Assembly: GCA_030035585.1 (NCBI GenBank)
Contig: CM057466.1
Coordinates: forward strand, 56,923,233 to 56,987,232
DNA: 64,000 nt
Reading direction: 5' to 3'
DNA from: Dugong dugon
Taxonomy: Eukaryota > Chordata > Mammalia > Sirenia > Dugongidae
The notes under the pieces were generated by a model. It was not told the DNA's origin and did not search any database. It was given only the letters and a program-made list of their open reading frames with translations. Made by a program: the position numbers and the translations under genes. Shown here one piece after another: positions 23,051 to 33,640 of the stretch (its first letter is position 1; every line of letters begins with the position of its first letter).

Positions 23051-24424
23051 CATTGATGTGGCCGGGAACATTTTTGTATGTAGATACTTTGTCTTCTTTG
23101 CAATTATTTTCTTAAGGAAATCCCAGCAGTGATAATTGAAAAAGGACATTAGGGGACATCACTCTGCTGCTCATCTCCTCTAAAGGGAGGACCCCCAGTG
23201 CTGTCAAGCCGTCTCATGCTGACTGCTCTAGGAAGTGCTTTCTCAGTCCCTTTAAAACCTCCCTCCTCTGCTCTTCCTTATGCTTCTGACTTCATTTCCT
23301 CCATTCCCTTTCTCACTATGTCTCCTCAGCCCAATGCTGCCCGTTGACTGCTCCCGACCATCTATCTCCCGATTCTCAGAAGGGTCTCATCTCAGTGATC
23401 CATCTTTTCACTCCTGGCTCCTTTCTAAGGATCTGCCCTCAAAGGGATGGAGAGGGGGAGGTGAACAAGGCACATGCTAATCTTATCGATCTGTTGATCT
23501 GGTGTCTTATCTAAATATTATTTCTTGTCCTGCTTACATCACAAGCCCTAAAGGCACAGACCATGCCTTTACATGTGCCATCGAGAACAGAGAGGGCTGC
23601 TGGCACTTGGAAGACGTGTAATGTTGTCATTGTAAGGTGTTAATAATTGGAAGATGTGAGTAGATGTTTGGAGGAAGGGAAAACCAAGGCTAGCATGGTC
23701 TTTCCTAGGAAAACCATGAAGTAGAGCATCTACACAAGAAGATGGGGATTCTGAGCTTTCATCTAAGTTTTCAGAAAAGTGTCTGGGACTTCTGCTACTG
23801 AAAGATATTGGCATTTGAGTGGATGCTTGGATGGGGTGCAGTCCGCTTGAACAAAACCTCATGGATCATTTCAGGTTCTGGCAAGTTAAATTTAGGGCCT
23901 TTGACAAGGCATCCATAGTGAAAGGCAAACAGCTCTGGGATAATCCTTCAGTGATGCTGGGCAAATGGGACTGGAACTCTGACAATTTCTGTGTTTTAAT
24001 ATTTGTAGTTTAGGAATGGAGGGTGAACTTTAAAGAAAAATTTTCTAGTATAATAATGTCATGTTGGGTCAAGCCAGTAGGTGTGACCATTCTCTATGGT
24101 GTCAAAGGGTAAAGAATCTATCCTTTTCGACTTTATCCTAGGGTATTAATGATACATACCTAATATTCCTTACAAACTTTAGCTAAGGTCTTTCATTAGT
24201 TAAATAGAAATCACCTCAAGTAGGATAGAAATCAAAACCCTGTCTGGTAAGGGCCTTTCACATCAGGTTTTAAAACAACTAAGGTGAACAGGATGTTTCT
24301 ACAAATGAGTTCTTTCTAAGCAGAATCTGTTTTTAGATTTGAAATGTGTTGATGCTTATTAATTCACTAGTATTGGGATACCTCTTACTCTACATATAGG
24401 TCAATAGTTTAACAAATCCTTTAT
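23051..24424. other. Unassigned sequence
   Basis: C/T-rich near 23160-23480, then AT-rich. No named repeat, gene or RNA. Confidence 0.35.
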
Positions 24425-24570
24425 CATGAATTTTCTCTTTATTCTCATAACAGCTTGTAAAGTAACTATGTGTCCTACCTCCATTTTACAGTGAGGACAC
24501 AGGCCAAAGAGGTTAAGTGATTCAGGTAGTAAGTGTTGAGTCAGGATTTAAATTCAACATTACATAAATA
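24425..24570 (-). repeat. MIR fragment, antisense
   Basis: 'attctcataacagcttgtaaagta', 'ccattttacagtgaggacacaggccaaagaggttaagtga', 'agtcaggatttaaattca'. Confidence 0.75.
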
Positions 24571-25154
24571 TAGTTGAGTGTTGTACTATCTCTCTGATAT
24601 GGAACATGATGGTAATTTCTGGTATAATTTCAACCTTTTTTTGTCTTTATGAGCAGACTGTATTTGCTCCCAAGGTGCCTTCCTATAGCCTTTCTCTCTC
24701 GCGGGTGTAATTCTTGTGTAGTTACAACTCCAGGGGACCTATTGGACTTGTATTGGTGAGAGGGTCGATAAATGAGACCTACAAGTGGCAGCTGCAGGTA
24801 CTTTCATGGATCTGGGAGAGGGGAGGGAAGGAAGGCCCAGTTAGTTAAAAGCAGCCCTTAGACTACATGTGAGGCCCACCTGAGGCATTTAAACAGAAAC
24901 GATCTGACGTGTGGGCTGAAGGAGAGCTGGCACTTCTAAATCTTTTTTGGAATGCTCTAACTGCTCCAGAAGTGTGGAAAAACTGCTGGGGTGATGTTGC
25001 TGACTTGAATCTCCAGTCGCTTTCATTTTGATGCCCTTGCAGGAAAGAGAAAGTACACATTTTTGTAGACTGCCAATAAATAAACATAAATGTTTAAATT
25101 GCTTTTTAACTAAATTGCTTGTCTGTGTCTTTTTGGGCTCTTGGTACATCCACT
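24571..25154. other. Unassigned sequence
   Basis: No repeat or gene recognised. Confidence 0.3.
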
Positions 25155-25229
25155 GTTACTACTGTGTGACTGTGAGCAGGAGACTTCATCTCTCTGTTCC
25201 TCAGTTTCCTTATTTATAAAATAGGAGTA

Positions 25230-25763
25230 TGTATCAGGGCTCTCTAGAGAAACAGAATTAACAGGATGGATATATCTATACATCTCTATCTGTCTATCTA
25301 TCTATCATCTACCTATCTAACTATCTCTGTCTGTCAGTCTGTCTGTCTGTCTATCTATCTATCTGTCCATCTATCTGTTGAGAGACTGAGAAAGAGAGAT
25401 TTATTCTAAGGAATTGGCTTACGTGATTGTGGGGACTGGCAAGTCTGAAATTCATAGGTCCAGCAATCTTGTTTTCAAAATTGATAGACCAGGTAGGGGA
25501 CTAGAAACTCCAGGAGAATATCTGTGTTACAGTCTTTAGGCAGAATTCCTTCTCTTGGAAACCTCACTTTTTGCTCTCAAAGCCTTTGGCTAATTGAATG
25601 AGGTCCACCCAGATTATGGAGGGTAATCTGCTTTATTTGAAGTCAAGTGATTGTAAATGTTATTCACATGTAAATACCTTCATAGCAACATCTAGACTAC
25701 TGTTTGACCAATCAGCTTGGCACTATAGTCTAGCCAAGCTGACACAGATAGTTAACCATCACA
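25230..25763 (-). mobile_element. LTR, ERVL-like, antisense, inserted in a MIR
   Basis: On the + strand it opens TGTATCAGGGCTCTCTAGAG and closes ...AGTTAACCATCACA, so on the - strand it starts TGTGATGGTTAACT, the same group as 16356-16962. 'gagagatttattctaaggaattggcttacgtgattgtgg' is the antisense polyadenylation region. The 5-bp flanks (GAGTA, GGATA) match only partly. It contains the microsatellite at 25270-25380. Confidence 0.75.
25270..25380. repeat. TATC/TGTC tetranucleotide microsatellite
   Basis: Imperfect runs of CTAT and CTGT/CTGTC inside the LTR's tail region, likely grown from that LTR's simple sequence. Confidence 0.85.
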
Positions 25764-25866
25764 GGATAATATTAGTATCTACCACACAGGGTTATATTGA
25801 GGATTGGTGAGTGCTTCAATGACAGCCCTAATGAGGACTCCATAAGTTAACTATTATTATTATTAT

Positions 25867-27004
25867 TATCAAGGCTAACTTGTACTTGAATGCATTACAG
25901 ATGCTAGGTTTGCTCTTTGCCTGGTAAGGAATACATTTTTAAGTGGGGAGTGAACTAGGAAGGGATAGGTGTTTGAAGTGTGAGTCTTGGCTCCATGTCT
26001 GGCTGCTTACCACTAGCACGGCAGGGAGCAGGGTGGGCGAGTGGTCATCAGAAAGAGCCAGACCACGGTTGTCTGAATGTTCTGAGAGGCTCAGGCTGAC
26101 AGATTCATGTTGTGTCATCTCTCCTTTGTTTCTCTTCACTTCATTTACTTCTCAATCAATTCTTTGTCCCTGGGAAGTGAAGGCCTGAGTCTGTATCCAT
26201 TTTGTTAATATCACTTGTTTGAGATGTCAGCAAATCATTGGCCATGGAACCATTAAGAAGTCCTGTGTACCACGATCAGAGGCTCATGACTCAGATCTTC
26301 TATGATGTCTAGATTAAGGGGGAAGTGGTGTCAGGGACTTCACTGCGTTCATCGAAATGGACAAGTTTAGAAGTTTAAAAGTTTAATTGCTGAAAGTCAT
26401 GAGGAGGTGGGAACAAATAAGCTTTAATAAAAATAGGATGTCTGCTCTCTCTGAGATTGTTTCTTCAAGCTGTTGGTGTCACTTTTCATGAATGGTACCA
26501 TCACCACAGACCTGGTAAGCATAATAGCTAGAAAAGTGACTGAACCAAGACACATACGTCTGCAAATTCATTCTTAGAGAGATGGTTTGAATTTCATTTA
26601 TTCGTTTACTCACTCCTTCAACAAATATGTATTGAGTACATGCCAGAAATTGCAGTGATCACTGGAAATCTACTTAAATGGATGCATTCTCTCCCAGAGA
26701 AGGTTTATTGTAAGATGTTTCTAATGTGTAACTTTTCAGGCAAATACCTGTTTTATCCTTAATATTGATTTTGTTATTAAGTCTTCTAGGCCCGTTTAGC
26801 TTGCAGGTGTCAAACAGACACAGCTTTTAAAGATAGCCAAGAGATCCTAGGCTGGCAGAACATTAAACATCAAAGAACATCAGCTGTCTCCAAGGTGGCT
26901 GCTTTAGTAGTTATTTAGGGGTCATGAAGTAAAGTATTAGTAAACTAAAGATACTAGATAGGTACACCTAGATGGAACCACTGAGAGATCAGAGATTTAA
27001 TTTA
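25867..27004. other. Mostly unassigned; short L2-like tail at ~26605-26680
   Basis: 'actcactccttcaacaaatatgtattgagtacatgccag' resembles an antisense L2 3' end (weak). Nothing else is recognised. Confidence 0.35.
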
Positions 27005-27353
27005 GCATCCATCCACCCAACCATCCAACCATCCATCCATCTACCCACTCATCCGTCCATCCAACCATCCATCCATCTACCTACTCATCTATCCATCCAA
27101 CCATCCATCCATCTACCTACTCATCTGTCCATCCAACCATCCATCCATCTACCCACTCATCCGTCCATCCAACCATCCATCCATCTACCTACTCATCTAT
27201 CCATCCAACCGTCCATCCATCTACCTACTCATCTGTCCATCCAACCGTCCATCCATCTACCTACTCATCTATCAATCCAACCATCCTTCCATCTACCTAC
27301 TCATCCGTCCATCCAACCATCCATCCATCTACCTACTCATCCGTCCATCCAAC
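27005..27353 (+). repeat. 36-bp minisatellite with 108-bp higher-order structure
   Basis: From 27041 there are eight full 36-bp units plus a partial ninth, each made of CCAT/CCAA words and a CTAC(C/T)(C/T)ACTCATC core. The lead-in (27005-27040) is simple CCAT/CCAA. Units 1-3 (27041-27148) recur as units 4-6 (27149-27256) in the same variant order, differing only at one A-to-G in units 5 and 6. Because 36 is divisible by 3, a long open frame crosses it (27...27409); this is not a gene. Confidence 0.95.
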
Positions 27354-27359
27354 AAACAT

Positions 27360-29124
27360 TGAATACACTCAAGTATATTGGGAATTTTCAGGAAAGAGGA
27401 ATCATGTAGCATTTCACAATTTAGTCTGACTATGGAACCCCAGGTATTGTGTGGAACAAAGTTTTGGAAACACTAAAAAGTGGACTGGGCAACACTCTCG
27501 TATTCCTTTCAGTTCCCCTCCTATAAAACCTTCACTCAGTAGCCTTTATTTTTCTTGGGGTATTTTGGGAAGAGTGACATTTTGGTAAGCAGTGGCTAGA
27601 ACTTGCTATGTCCACAAGCTACCTGCAAATCCCATATTTCTCCAATGATTTGAGGAGCTGAGCTTTTAGTTTTGATGAAAAGGATAGAGAAACAGCTACC
27701 CTGAGCATGGCAGGCCTCCTTGCCTGCATTTTTCTAAACAAATTAAAAATTGCCACCTTCCCTTCATGCAGAGCCACCTGGCCTCTGGCTTCACACCTGG
27801 GGTGTTTCATCTCAGTCAAGATCTAAGTATCTGGTTGACCTGCCTTTCGACTCTCTGCCTCCCACTCCCAGCTGGAATCTGGTGCGTTGTGAACCTAAGA
27901 GTTTGGGGAGAAGGCATGAATTTGTGGTTGGGCAGGCACGCCCCTGTGGTATTTTTGCTTAGGCAGAGGTACAGAGGTACTGTTGGAAGCTCATCTCTTG
28001 GTTCGGGTTTAACATGCTGGTGGCGCCTGGCAAAATCAGTCCCCAATTTCTTGGGTCCCCAGCTTCCACAGCTTCCCCAAAATCCCTTCTCTCATCCCAC
28101 CGTAAAGGGGGCTGTGGAGGAGGGGAAGTGGAAGAGTTATAAAAATTTCCTCTGCTGAAAAACACTACTTCCTGATAGGTTGCTTGCCTTGCTATCAGGT
28201 TTCTTAGCAGGAAGAAATAGCTTCCCCTTCCCTCCCACAAACATTCCAAGGTTGGAGATGGTCATAGTATAGAGATAATAATAGTAGACAATAAGGGAGA
28301 ATGGCTTCAAGTCCCTTTCTGACCATCTAGAAGAAGTAGAGGAGTGAATCATCTACGAACAAAATCGTTGTTTACCTCTATTTGTAAAAATTGCTTTAAA
28401 AAACATAAATGGCTTGGTTGTCCTGTATGATAGCATGCTGAGTGGCACCTTAAATAGACACCTGGGGTCCCAGGTTTCCTTTCCATACACATGTGTGTGT
28501 ATTATCATCATTATCAACATACAATAACATATGTGAAAGTGCTTTAGAAACAGTAAAAGCAGCATATATATATATGAAAGTGGTTATTGTTGTTACTGCT
28601 CTCTTACTAGGAACATCTATGAAAACTCTGTATTTGTGGGGTACCATGCCAGCCTCTTGTCAAAGGTTGGCTTTAACACTTCAACAGTGTAAATAGATCC
28701 CCACATGACGGAACTCTGCAGATCTCTCTCTCTGCTTGTCACACTACCTAAAACTCCCGTCATTTGTCCTGCTTTATATCAACAGGGTGGATAAGATAAG
28801 AAGACAGGCTTTATTTTAGGACAGAGCAGAGCTTTGAGATGCTGGGGCAAAGGACAGGTACATTTTAAAACAGGGGAGGAGAGAAGGAAAGCAGGTGACT
28901 AGAGGTCGGTGCTGTTCTGTGGCCCTGGATGTCTGAAAAGCAACATGCCAAAACAAAGGTGAAGGAACAATAAAACTTTCATTTGCTTTATGGTTGCTCG
29001 CCATTGTTCCATTTGAGTTAATCTGACAAAATCCTTGCCCTTTAGAAGCTTATGATCAATGATACAGTAGAGATAGAGATAAACATATTGAAGGCAGACT
29101 ATTAGCAAATACCTATGTTAAACA
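27360..29124. other. Unassigned sequence; source of a 45-bp duplication
   Basis: No repeat family or exon recognised. A TATATATATA tract lies near 28565. Positions 28427-28471 recur at 29381-29425. Confidence 0.35.
28427..28471 (+). repeat. 45-bp dispersed duplication, presumed source copy
   Basis: Matches 29381-29425 at 44 of 45 positions (A at 28460, G at 29414). It lies in otherwise unique DNA, while the other copy interrupts a SINE, so this one is probably the donor. Confidence 0.9.
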
Positions 29125-29144
29125 GAGTCTCTGGGTGGTACAAA

Positions 29145-29352
29145 GGAGGCCCAGTGGCATAGTGGTTAAGCGCTCGACTGCTAACTGACAGATAGGCAGT
29201 TCAAACTCACCAAGAGAAGGATGTGGCAGTCTGCTTAAGTAAAGATTTACAGCCTTGGAAACCCTATGGGGGCAGTTCTACTCTGTCCTATAGGGTCACT
29301 ATGAGTAGGAATTGACCCAAAGGCAATGGGTTTTGTTTGTTTTCGTTTTTGG
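29145..29352 (+). mobile_element. AfroSINE-type SINE nested in another SINE
   Basis: Complete sense copy (GGAGGCCCAGTGGCATAGTGG to GGCAATGGGTTTTGTTTG tail). Flanked by GGGTGGTACAAA (29133-29144) and GGGTAGTGCAAA (29353-29364), a 12-bp TSD with two mismatches that also restores the outer SINE's sequence. Confidence 0.9.
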
Positions 29353-29380
29353 GGGTAGTGCAAACAGTTAACGTGCTTGC

Positions 29381-29425
29381 ATGATAGCATGCTGAGTGGC
29401 ACCTTAAATAGACGCCTGGGGTCCC
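29381..29425 (+). repeat. 45-bp dispersed duplication, inserted copy
   Basis: Lies between 'acgtgcttg' and 'ctgctaaccc' of the outer SINE, words that are adjacent in other copies (for example 40228-40248). It matches 28427-28471 with one mismatch and has no TSD of its own. Confidence 0.9.
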
Positions 29426-29699
29426 TGCTAACCCAAATAACCCAAAGGTTGGAGGTTGAGTCTACCCAGAGGCACCTTAGAAGAAAGGCCTGGTGATCTG
29501 CTTCTGAAAAATCCCAGGAAAATCTATGGAACCTAGTTCTACTCTGACACACATGGGGTCTCCATGAGTCACAGCTGACTCAATGGTAATTGGTTTTTTA
29601 CTGGTTTGCTAAATAAACTATTTCCATTATGTGTGAAGCAAATGATAAATGCAGTCTACAGGGTGTTGAGTGATGGTGAATTCTGTGAAGTTCATTTTC

Positions 29700-29830
29700 A
29701 GATTTGGGTCACTGAGAATTTCCCTGTCCTCCCGGAAATCAGGAACTGCTTCATGGAGGCAGTGGGCTTGAAGGAGCCCTCTGAATGGCAGTATGGAAGA
29801 AGTTCTAGATGAGGGATAGGGAACTCCAGG
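29700..29830 (-). mobile_element. L2-like fragment, antisense
   Basis: 'ggaactgcttcatggaggcagtgggcttgaaggag' resembles the antisense L2 phrase 'gcttcctggaggaggtggcatttgagctg'. Weak. Confidence 0.4.
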
Positions 29831-30186
29831 CATAGGATGAGATTCAAGAGAGACCTTGGCAATTGGAATGCCAAGTGAAAATGTATTTGCTAAAGACATA
29901 TGGCATGGAGGTGGCATGAGTTGGTCCTTGGACACACGCTGTACCGTGCTGCTTTGTGCTATGATTTTGGCAGAGGTGCTGGGTGCTTCTCAATATGTTG
30001 TTTGCTCTCTAGTTTCTGAAACCGTACAATCTATACCCTGTGGGCTATGAGCTGCCACGTGTTGACCAGTTGTTTGATTAAGATAGTTTTTATTTCTCCC
30101 TTGGTCTTTGGAGAATTTTCAGCTGGACTCACCTTGAAAAGAGTTATTACTTCAAAGTTCACTAATATGTTCACTGTAAGCTACAT

Positions 30187-30383
30187 TGAGGAGCCCTGGT
30201 GGTGCAGTGGTTAAAGTGATCACCTGCTAACCGAAAGGTTGGCGGTTTGAAATCACCAGCAGCTCCGCGGCAGAAAGCTGTGGCAGTCTGCTTCCGTAAA
30301 GATTTACAGCCTTGGAAACCCTATGGGGTTGCTGTAAGTCGGAATCAACTCAATGGTAGTGAGTTTGGTTTTTTTTGGGGTGG
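30187..30383 (+). mobile_element. AfroSINE-type SINE, sense
   Basis: GAGGAGCCCTGGTGGTGCAGTGG head, GTCTGCTTCCGTAAAGATTTACAGCC subtype insert, AAGTCGGAATCAACTCAATGG end and GTTTGGTTTTTTTTGGGG tail. GTAAGCTA at 30176-30183 and 30384-30391 is a partial TSD. Confidence 0.93.
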
Positions 30384-30724
30384 GTAAGCTATGTGACCAA
30401 ATTCTCCAACACATTTATTAAAAACAACCTAGATGCTACAAATTTGGGAGGTTTTGCCAGTTCCTGCCTGTGAGGAAGTTGTTTTCGGTGACTATGGAGA
30501 ATGGGATGGAGAAGAATGTTCAAATTCCCTGAGGTTCAGGGTTATATTTTACTCTGGCACCCAAATGGTTAAAATTTCAGACTAGCCTAAGGCATTCTTT
30601 TCATTAACTAATACTTGTTTATTGATGGCTGTCTGAGATCAAATGAATACTTAAGGGTGAATGTACAAAAACCAAGGAAGACTTAGCCCCTTACTTCAAG
30701 GATCTTATAATAACAAACCAGCCC

Positions 30725-30870
30725 ATTGTTTAATACTTGTTGAACTCCTGCCATATATGCACTGTTGTCCCAAGTGCTGTGGGAAATAACAAAAGAAATC
30801 TAAGTCCCTGTCCTCCAAGAATTTGTGGTCTGGTTGGGTATTAAGACCAGTACATAGGAAACAATGGGGC
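30725..30870 (-). mobile_element. L2 3' end, antisense
   Basis: 'gttgaactcctgccatatatgcactgttgtcccaagtgctgtggga' and 'aagtccctgtcctccaagaatttgtggtctggttggg' follow antisense L2. Confidence 0.7.
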
Positions 30871-31158
30871 CTATATCAGTGAGAATGATTTGACTACAAA
30901 TAACGAAAACCCCAGCTGAAACTGGCTTAAACAAGTAACTGGTCACATAACTAAACATCAGAGGAAGGACTGGCTTTAGGTGAGTGGGTCCAGATGCTAA
31001 GACGGGTATTGTTTCAGCCCTTTGTCTATCCCAGGGCTGCTTCGCCTTGGGTTATAGGAGTAAGTCAGGGCTGAGGTTCCTTCTTCAAGTCAGTGAGGGA
31101 GAGATCTCTCAGAAAAGCAAGGAAGTTCCTAGAAGCCCTCAGAAGGTCTCCCTTCACT

Positions 31159-31753
31159 CTTTTCTTTTACTGTGGTAGATATATATGCAACAAAACACTT
31201 GCCATTTCAACATTGTTCACACTTACAATTCGGTGACATTCATTACACTCACTGTGTTGTTCAATTATCGCCACTGTTCATTTCCACTTTTTTCCATCAC
31301 ACTTAACAGAGGCTCAGTATCGCCTAAGCAATGAGTTCCCCTTTTCTTCTCCTTCCTGTCTGCCCCTGGAAACCACTTATAAACCTTGGTCTCTATATAC
31401 TTGCCTATTCTAGATATTTCATAGGAGTGGGATCATACAATATTTGTCCTTTTGTGCTGGACTTATTTCACTCAGAATAATGTTTTCAAGATTTATTCAT
31501 GTTGTAGCATGTATCAGGACTTCACTTCTCTTTATAGCTGAGTATATCCCACTGTATGTATCTACCACATTTTATTTATCCATTCATCTGTTGATGGACA
31601 GTTAGGCTGTTTCGACATTTTCCTTATCATCAGTAGTGCTGCACTGAACATTAGTGTACAACCATCTGTTTGACTCTCTGATTTCAATTCTTTAGGGTAT
31701 ATTCCTAGGAATGGAATTGCTGGACCATATGGTAATTCTGTGTTTAACTTCGT
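31159..31753 (-). mobile_element. 5'-truncated L1, antisense, perfect 14-bp TSD
   Basis: A 595-bp L1 3' region: 'actgtggtagatatatatgcaacaaaacacttgccatttcaac' (3' terminus) through 'tcatgttgtagcatgtatcaggacttca' to 'ggaattgctggaccatatggtaa'. Flanked by GGTCTCCCTTCACT at 31145-31158 and 31754-31767. Only a short T-rich stretch remains of the poly(A). Confidence 0.95.
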
Positions 31754-31874
31754 GGTCTCCCTTCACTTTTCATTGGCTCTAATTAGTTACATGCTCATCC
31801 CTGAACCAAGCACTTTGGCAAGGACAGCAGGAGTACTCTCACTGGCTCAGATTCATCAGGACCTACCACTGGAG

Positions 31875-31949
31875 CCCTATGGGGCAGTTCTATTCTGTCC
31901 TAAATGGTTGCTATGAGTCAGAATCGACTCAAGGGCAATGGGTTTTGGT
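31875..31949 (+). mobile_element. 75-bp 5'-truncated AfroSINE with TSD
   Basis: Contains only the 3' half (CCCTATGGGGCAGTTCTATT to GGCAATGGGTTTTGGT), between exact 11-bp copies TACCACTGGAG (31864-31874, 31950-31960). It is therefore a separate, naturally truncated insertion. Confidence 0.95.
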
Positions 31950-31960
31950 TACCACTGGAG

Positions 31961-33029
31961 CTGGGGAAAAGGTCAGCTTCCATTGAAGCATGTGACCACA
32001 TGCAAAATGGTAGATGCCAAAAGGAAGATCTGGGTCCAATTAAAAAGGAGTCAAATGGATGCTGGGTTGACAAACAAGTATGTGCACTATGGGATCCAAA
32101 CAAAATGTTAAGATATACTGGGGACAATTTTGTTATCCATAACCACAGCTTCCTTCTAAGGATGGTGGATATTGTTAGATGGATTCTTAATGGGTTTGTG
32201 TTTACTAGCTTTGGAATATGAGGCAGTGGACAGCTCTACATAGAAGAAGAATTTGAAGTTGAGGGGTTGGAGGAGGAAGATTCCAACCAAGAAAAAGAGG
32301 AGCCAGCAGGACCAGGCATTTCACAGGGTGGGGCAGAGACATGCCTGGTGTGTTGGAGGGGGAGCTGCAGATAGGAAAGTTGCAGGAAAATATCTAATAG
32401 AGTTTTAGAGTTGCTGTGAGCAAGAGCAATCCAAGCCCTCTCCGTATGATACCTTTATGAAAAGTCTACATTACTTAATAATCCTTTTGTGAGAATGGGT
32501 TCTTGGGAAACCTGAACAGACGCTGAGTGTTACCTCTGGGTCTATGGGGGCAGCTCGAGACCACTGGTGATTCAGAAGACAATCATTTTGGAAATGAGGC
32601 AGGTGAAATGAAAAGATTTATAAATAGTGCCACCTCCACGCATGTTTGGGTGTTGGAGTTTGGAATATCTTGCCATTACGGTCTTACTCTCCTGCCAGTT
32701 TGCCTTTTTATCACTTTTTGGGGGTCATTTTTTCCCTCCCAAACAGGCTTCTGCAGCAGAGAGACCTAGGGAGACAGAGACAGTACACTGCCATTCTCCT
32801 CTCTCCTCCGGGGAAAAGCAGCGCCTGCCTAGCTTTGGGGGCATGTCCAGTAGAGGTCCTTTTATCAGCAGAGATGGGCTCTGACACCTCTCAGGAACCC
32901 AGTGGCTTCTGACAAGGGGCTGTGATTTCTTCACAGCAGATAAGGGGCTCGGAAGGTTCCTTGGCCTGTCCTGGATCTCATGAACAACATTTTCTCTTCT
33001 TGGTTTCACAGGGCCAGTGGGATTAAATG
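31961..33029. other. Unassigned sequence
   Basis: No repeat or gene could be named. Confidence 0.3.
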
Positions 33030-33205
33030 CCTTCTCTCATTTACTCCTTACAACAGTCTTATGTGGTAGGTACTATTATTATTCCCATTTTACAGATGAG
33101 AGACTGACGCTTGGAGACATTCAGGCCACAGAGCTACGCAGGGTAAATCCTGAATTCACTCAGAGCCCATAATTCTAAACAGCATACTGCACTGCCTCCT
33201 TTATT
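33030..33205 (-). repeat. MIR, antisense
   Basis: 'tctcatttactccttacaacagtcttatgtggtaggtactattattattcccattttacagatgagagactg' is unmistakable antisense MIR. A MIR-like sense fragment may follow at ~33225-33370. Confidence 0.85.
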
Positions 33206-33499
33206 TCAGAGGGGCTTGCAGGTGGCCATCTGGCTCAGTGGTGCAGGAGGTAGACCTTGGGTCCGATTTCCTGACTCCCAGTCCAGGGATTGTGCTATGG
33301 TCTCTACAGTACTCCGTGGGCCTCGGATCCCTCATTTGTAAAATAAGGCGGCGGGATTCAATAAGGTTCATTGCAGCTGTAACATTTGATGACTCTATAT
33401 TGTGGGTGGGCCTTGTGTTAATAAATCAAATTCCAAGACCAAGGTGAAATGTTACTTCTTTTAATGGTCGTGTTTTATGTGTTAAGTCTATTTAGTCAA

Positions 33500-33640
33500 T
33501 GTTCAACACGTAACTGAACACCTTCTAAGTGCCATGCACTGTTCAAGGTGCTGAGAATACAGAAGTGCCCAGGCAGACAACAGTCCCTAGTCCCTTCTGA
33601 GCAACTTGTTTTACTAAAAGAAATAAACAGGCAAGTCCCT
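33500..33640 (-). mobile_element. L2 3' end, antisense
   Basis: 'actgaacaccttctaagtgccatgcactgttcaaggtgctgagaatacagaa' and 'aaataaacaggcaag' match antisense L2. Confidence 0.75.

Larger units (their letters stand above)
25155..25866 (+). repeat. MIR split by an LTR
   Basis: The left part (25155-25229) has 'actactgtgtgactgtgagcag', 'tgttcctcagtttccttatttataaaatagga'. The right part (25764-25866) resumes with 'ggataatattagtatctaccacacagggtta' and ends in a TATTAT run. The two halves are continuous in MIR, so the LTR at 25230-25763 inserted into it. Confidence 0.8.
29125..29595 (+). mobile_element. AfroSINE-type SINE, interrupted twice (outer copy)
   Basis: Head at 29125-29144 (GAGTCTCTGGGTGGTACAAA), resuming at 29365 'cagttaacgtgcttg', then a 45-bp foreign patch (29381-29425), then 'tgctaaccc', 'aaccCAAAGGTTGGAGG', 'agaaaggcctggtgatctgcttctgaaaaatc' and an ATGAGTCACAGCTGACTCAATGG end. 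The first interruption is another SINE at 29145-29352. Confidence 0.9.

Noticed and set aside
27005..27353. CRISPR-like regular repeats
   Set aside because: Units are directly tandem with no spacers, and the DNA is mammalian.
26972..27409. 145-codon open frame of [12 protein letters not shown] repeats
   Set aside because: It is the translation of a 36-bp minisatellite; the period is divisible by 3, so the frame stays open by construction.
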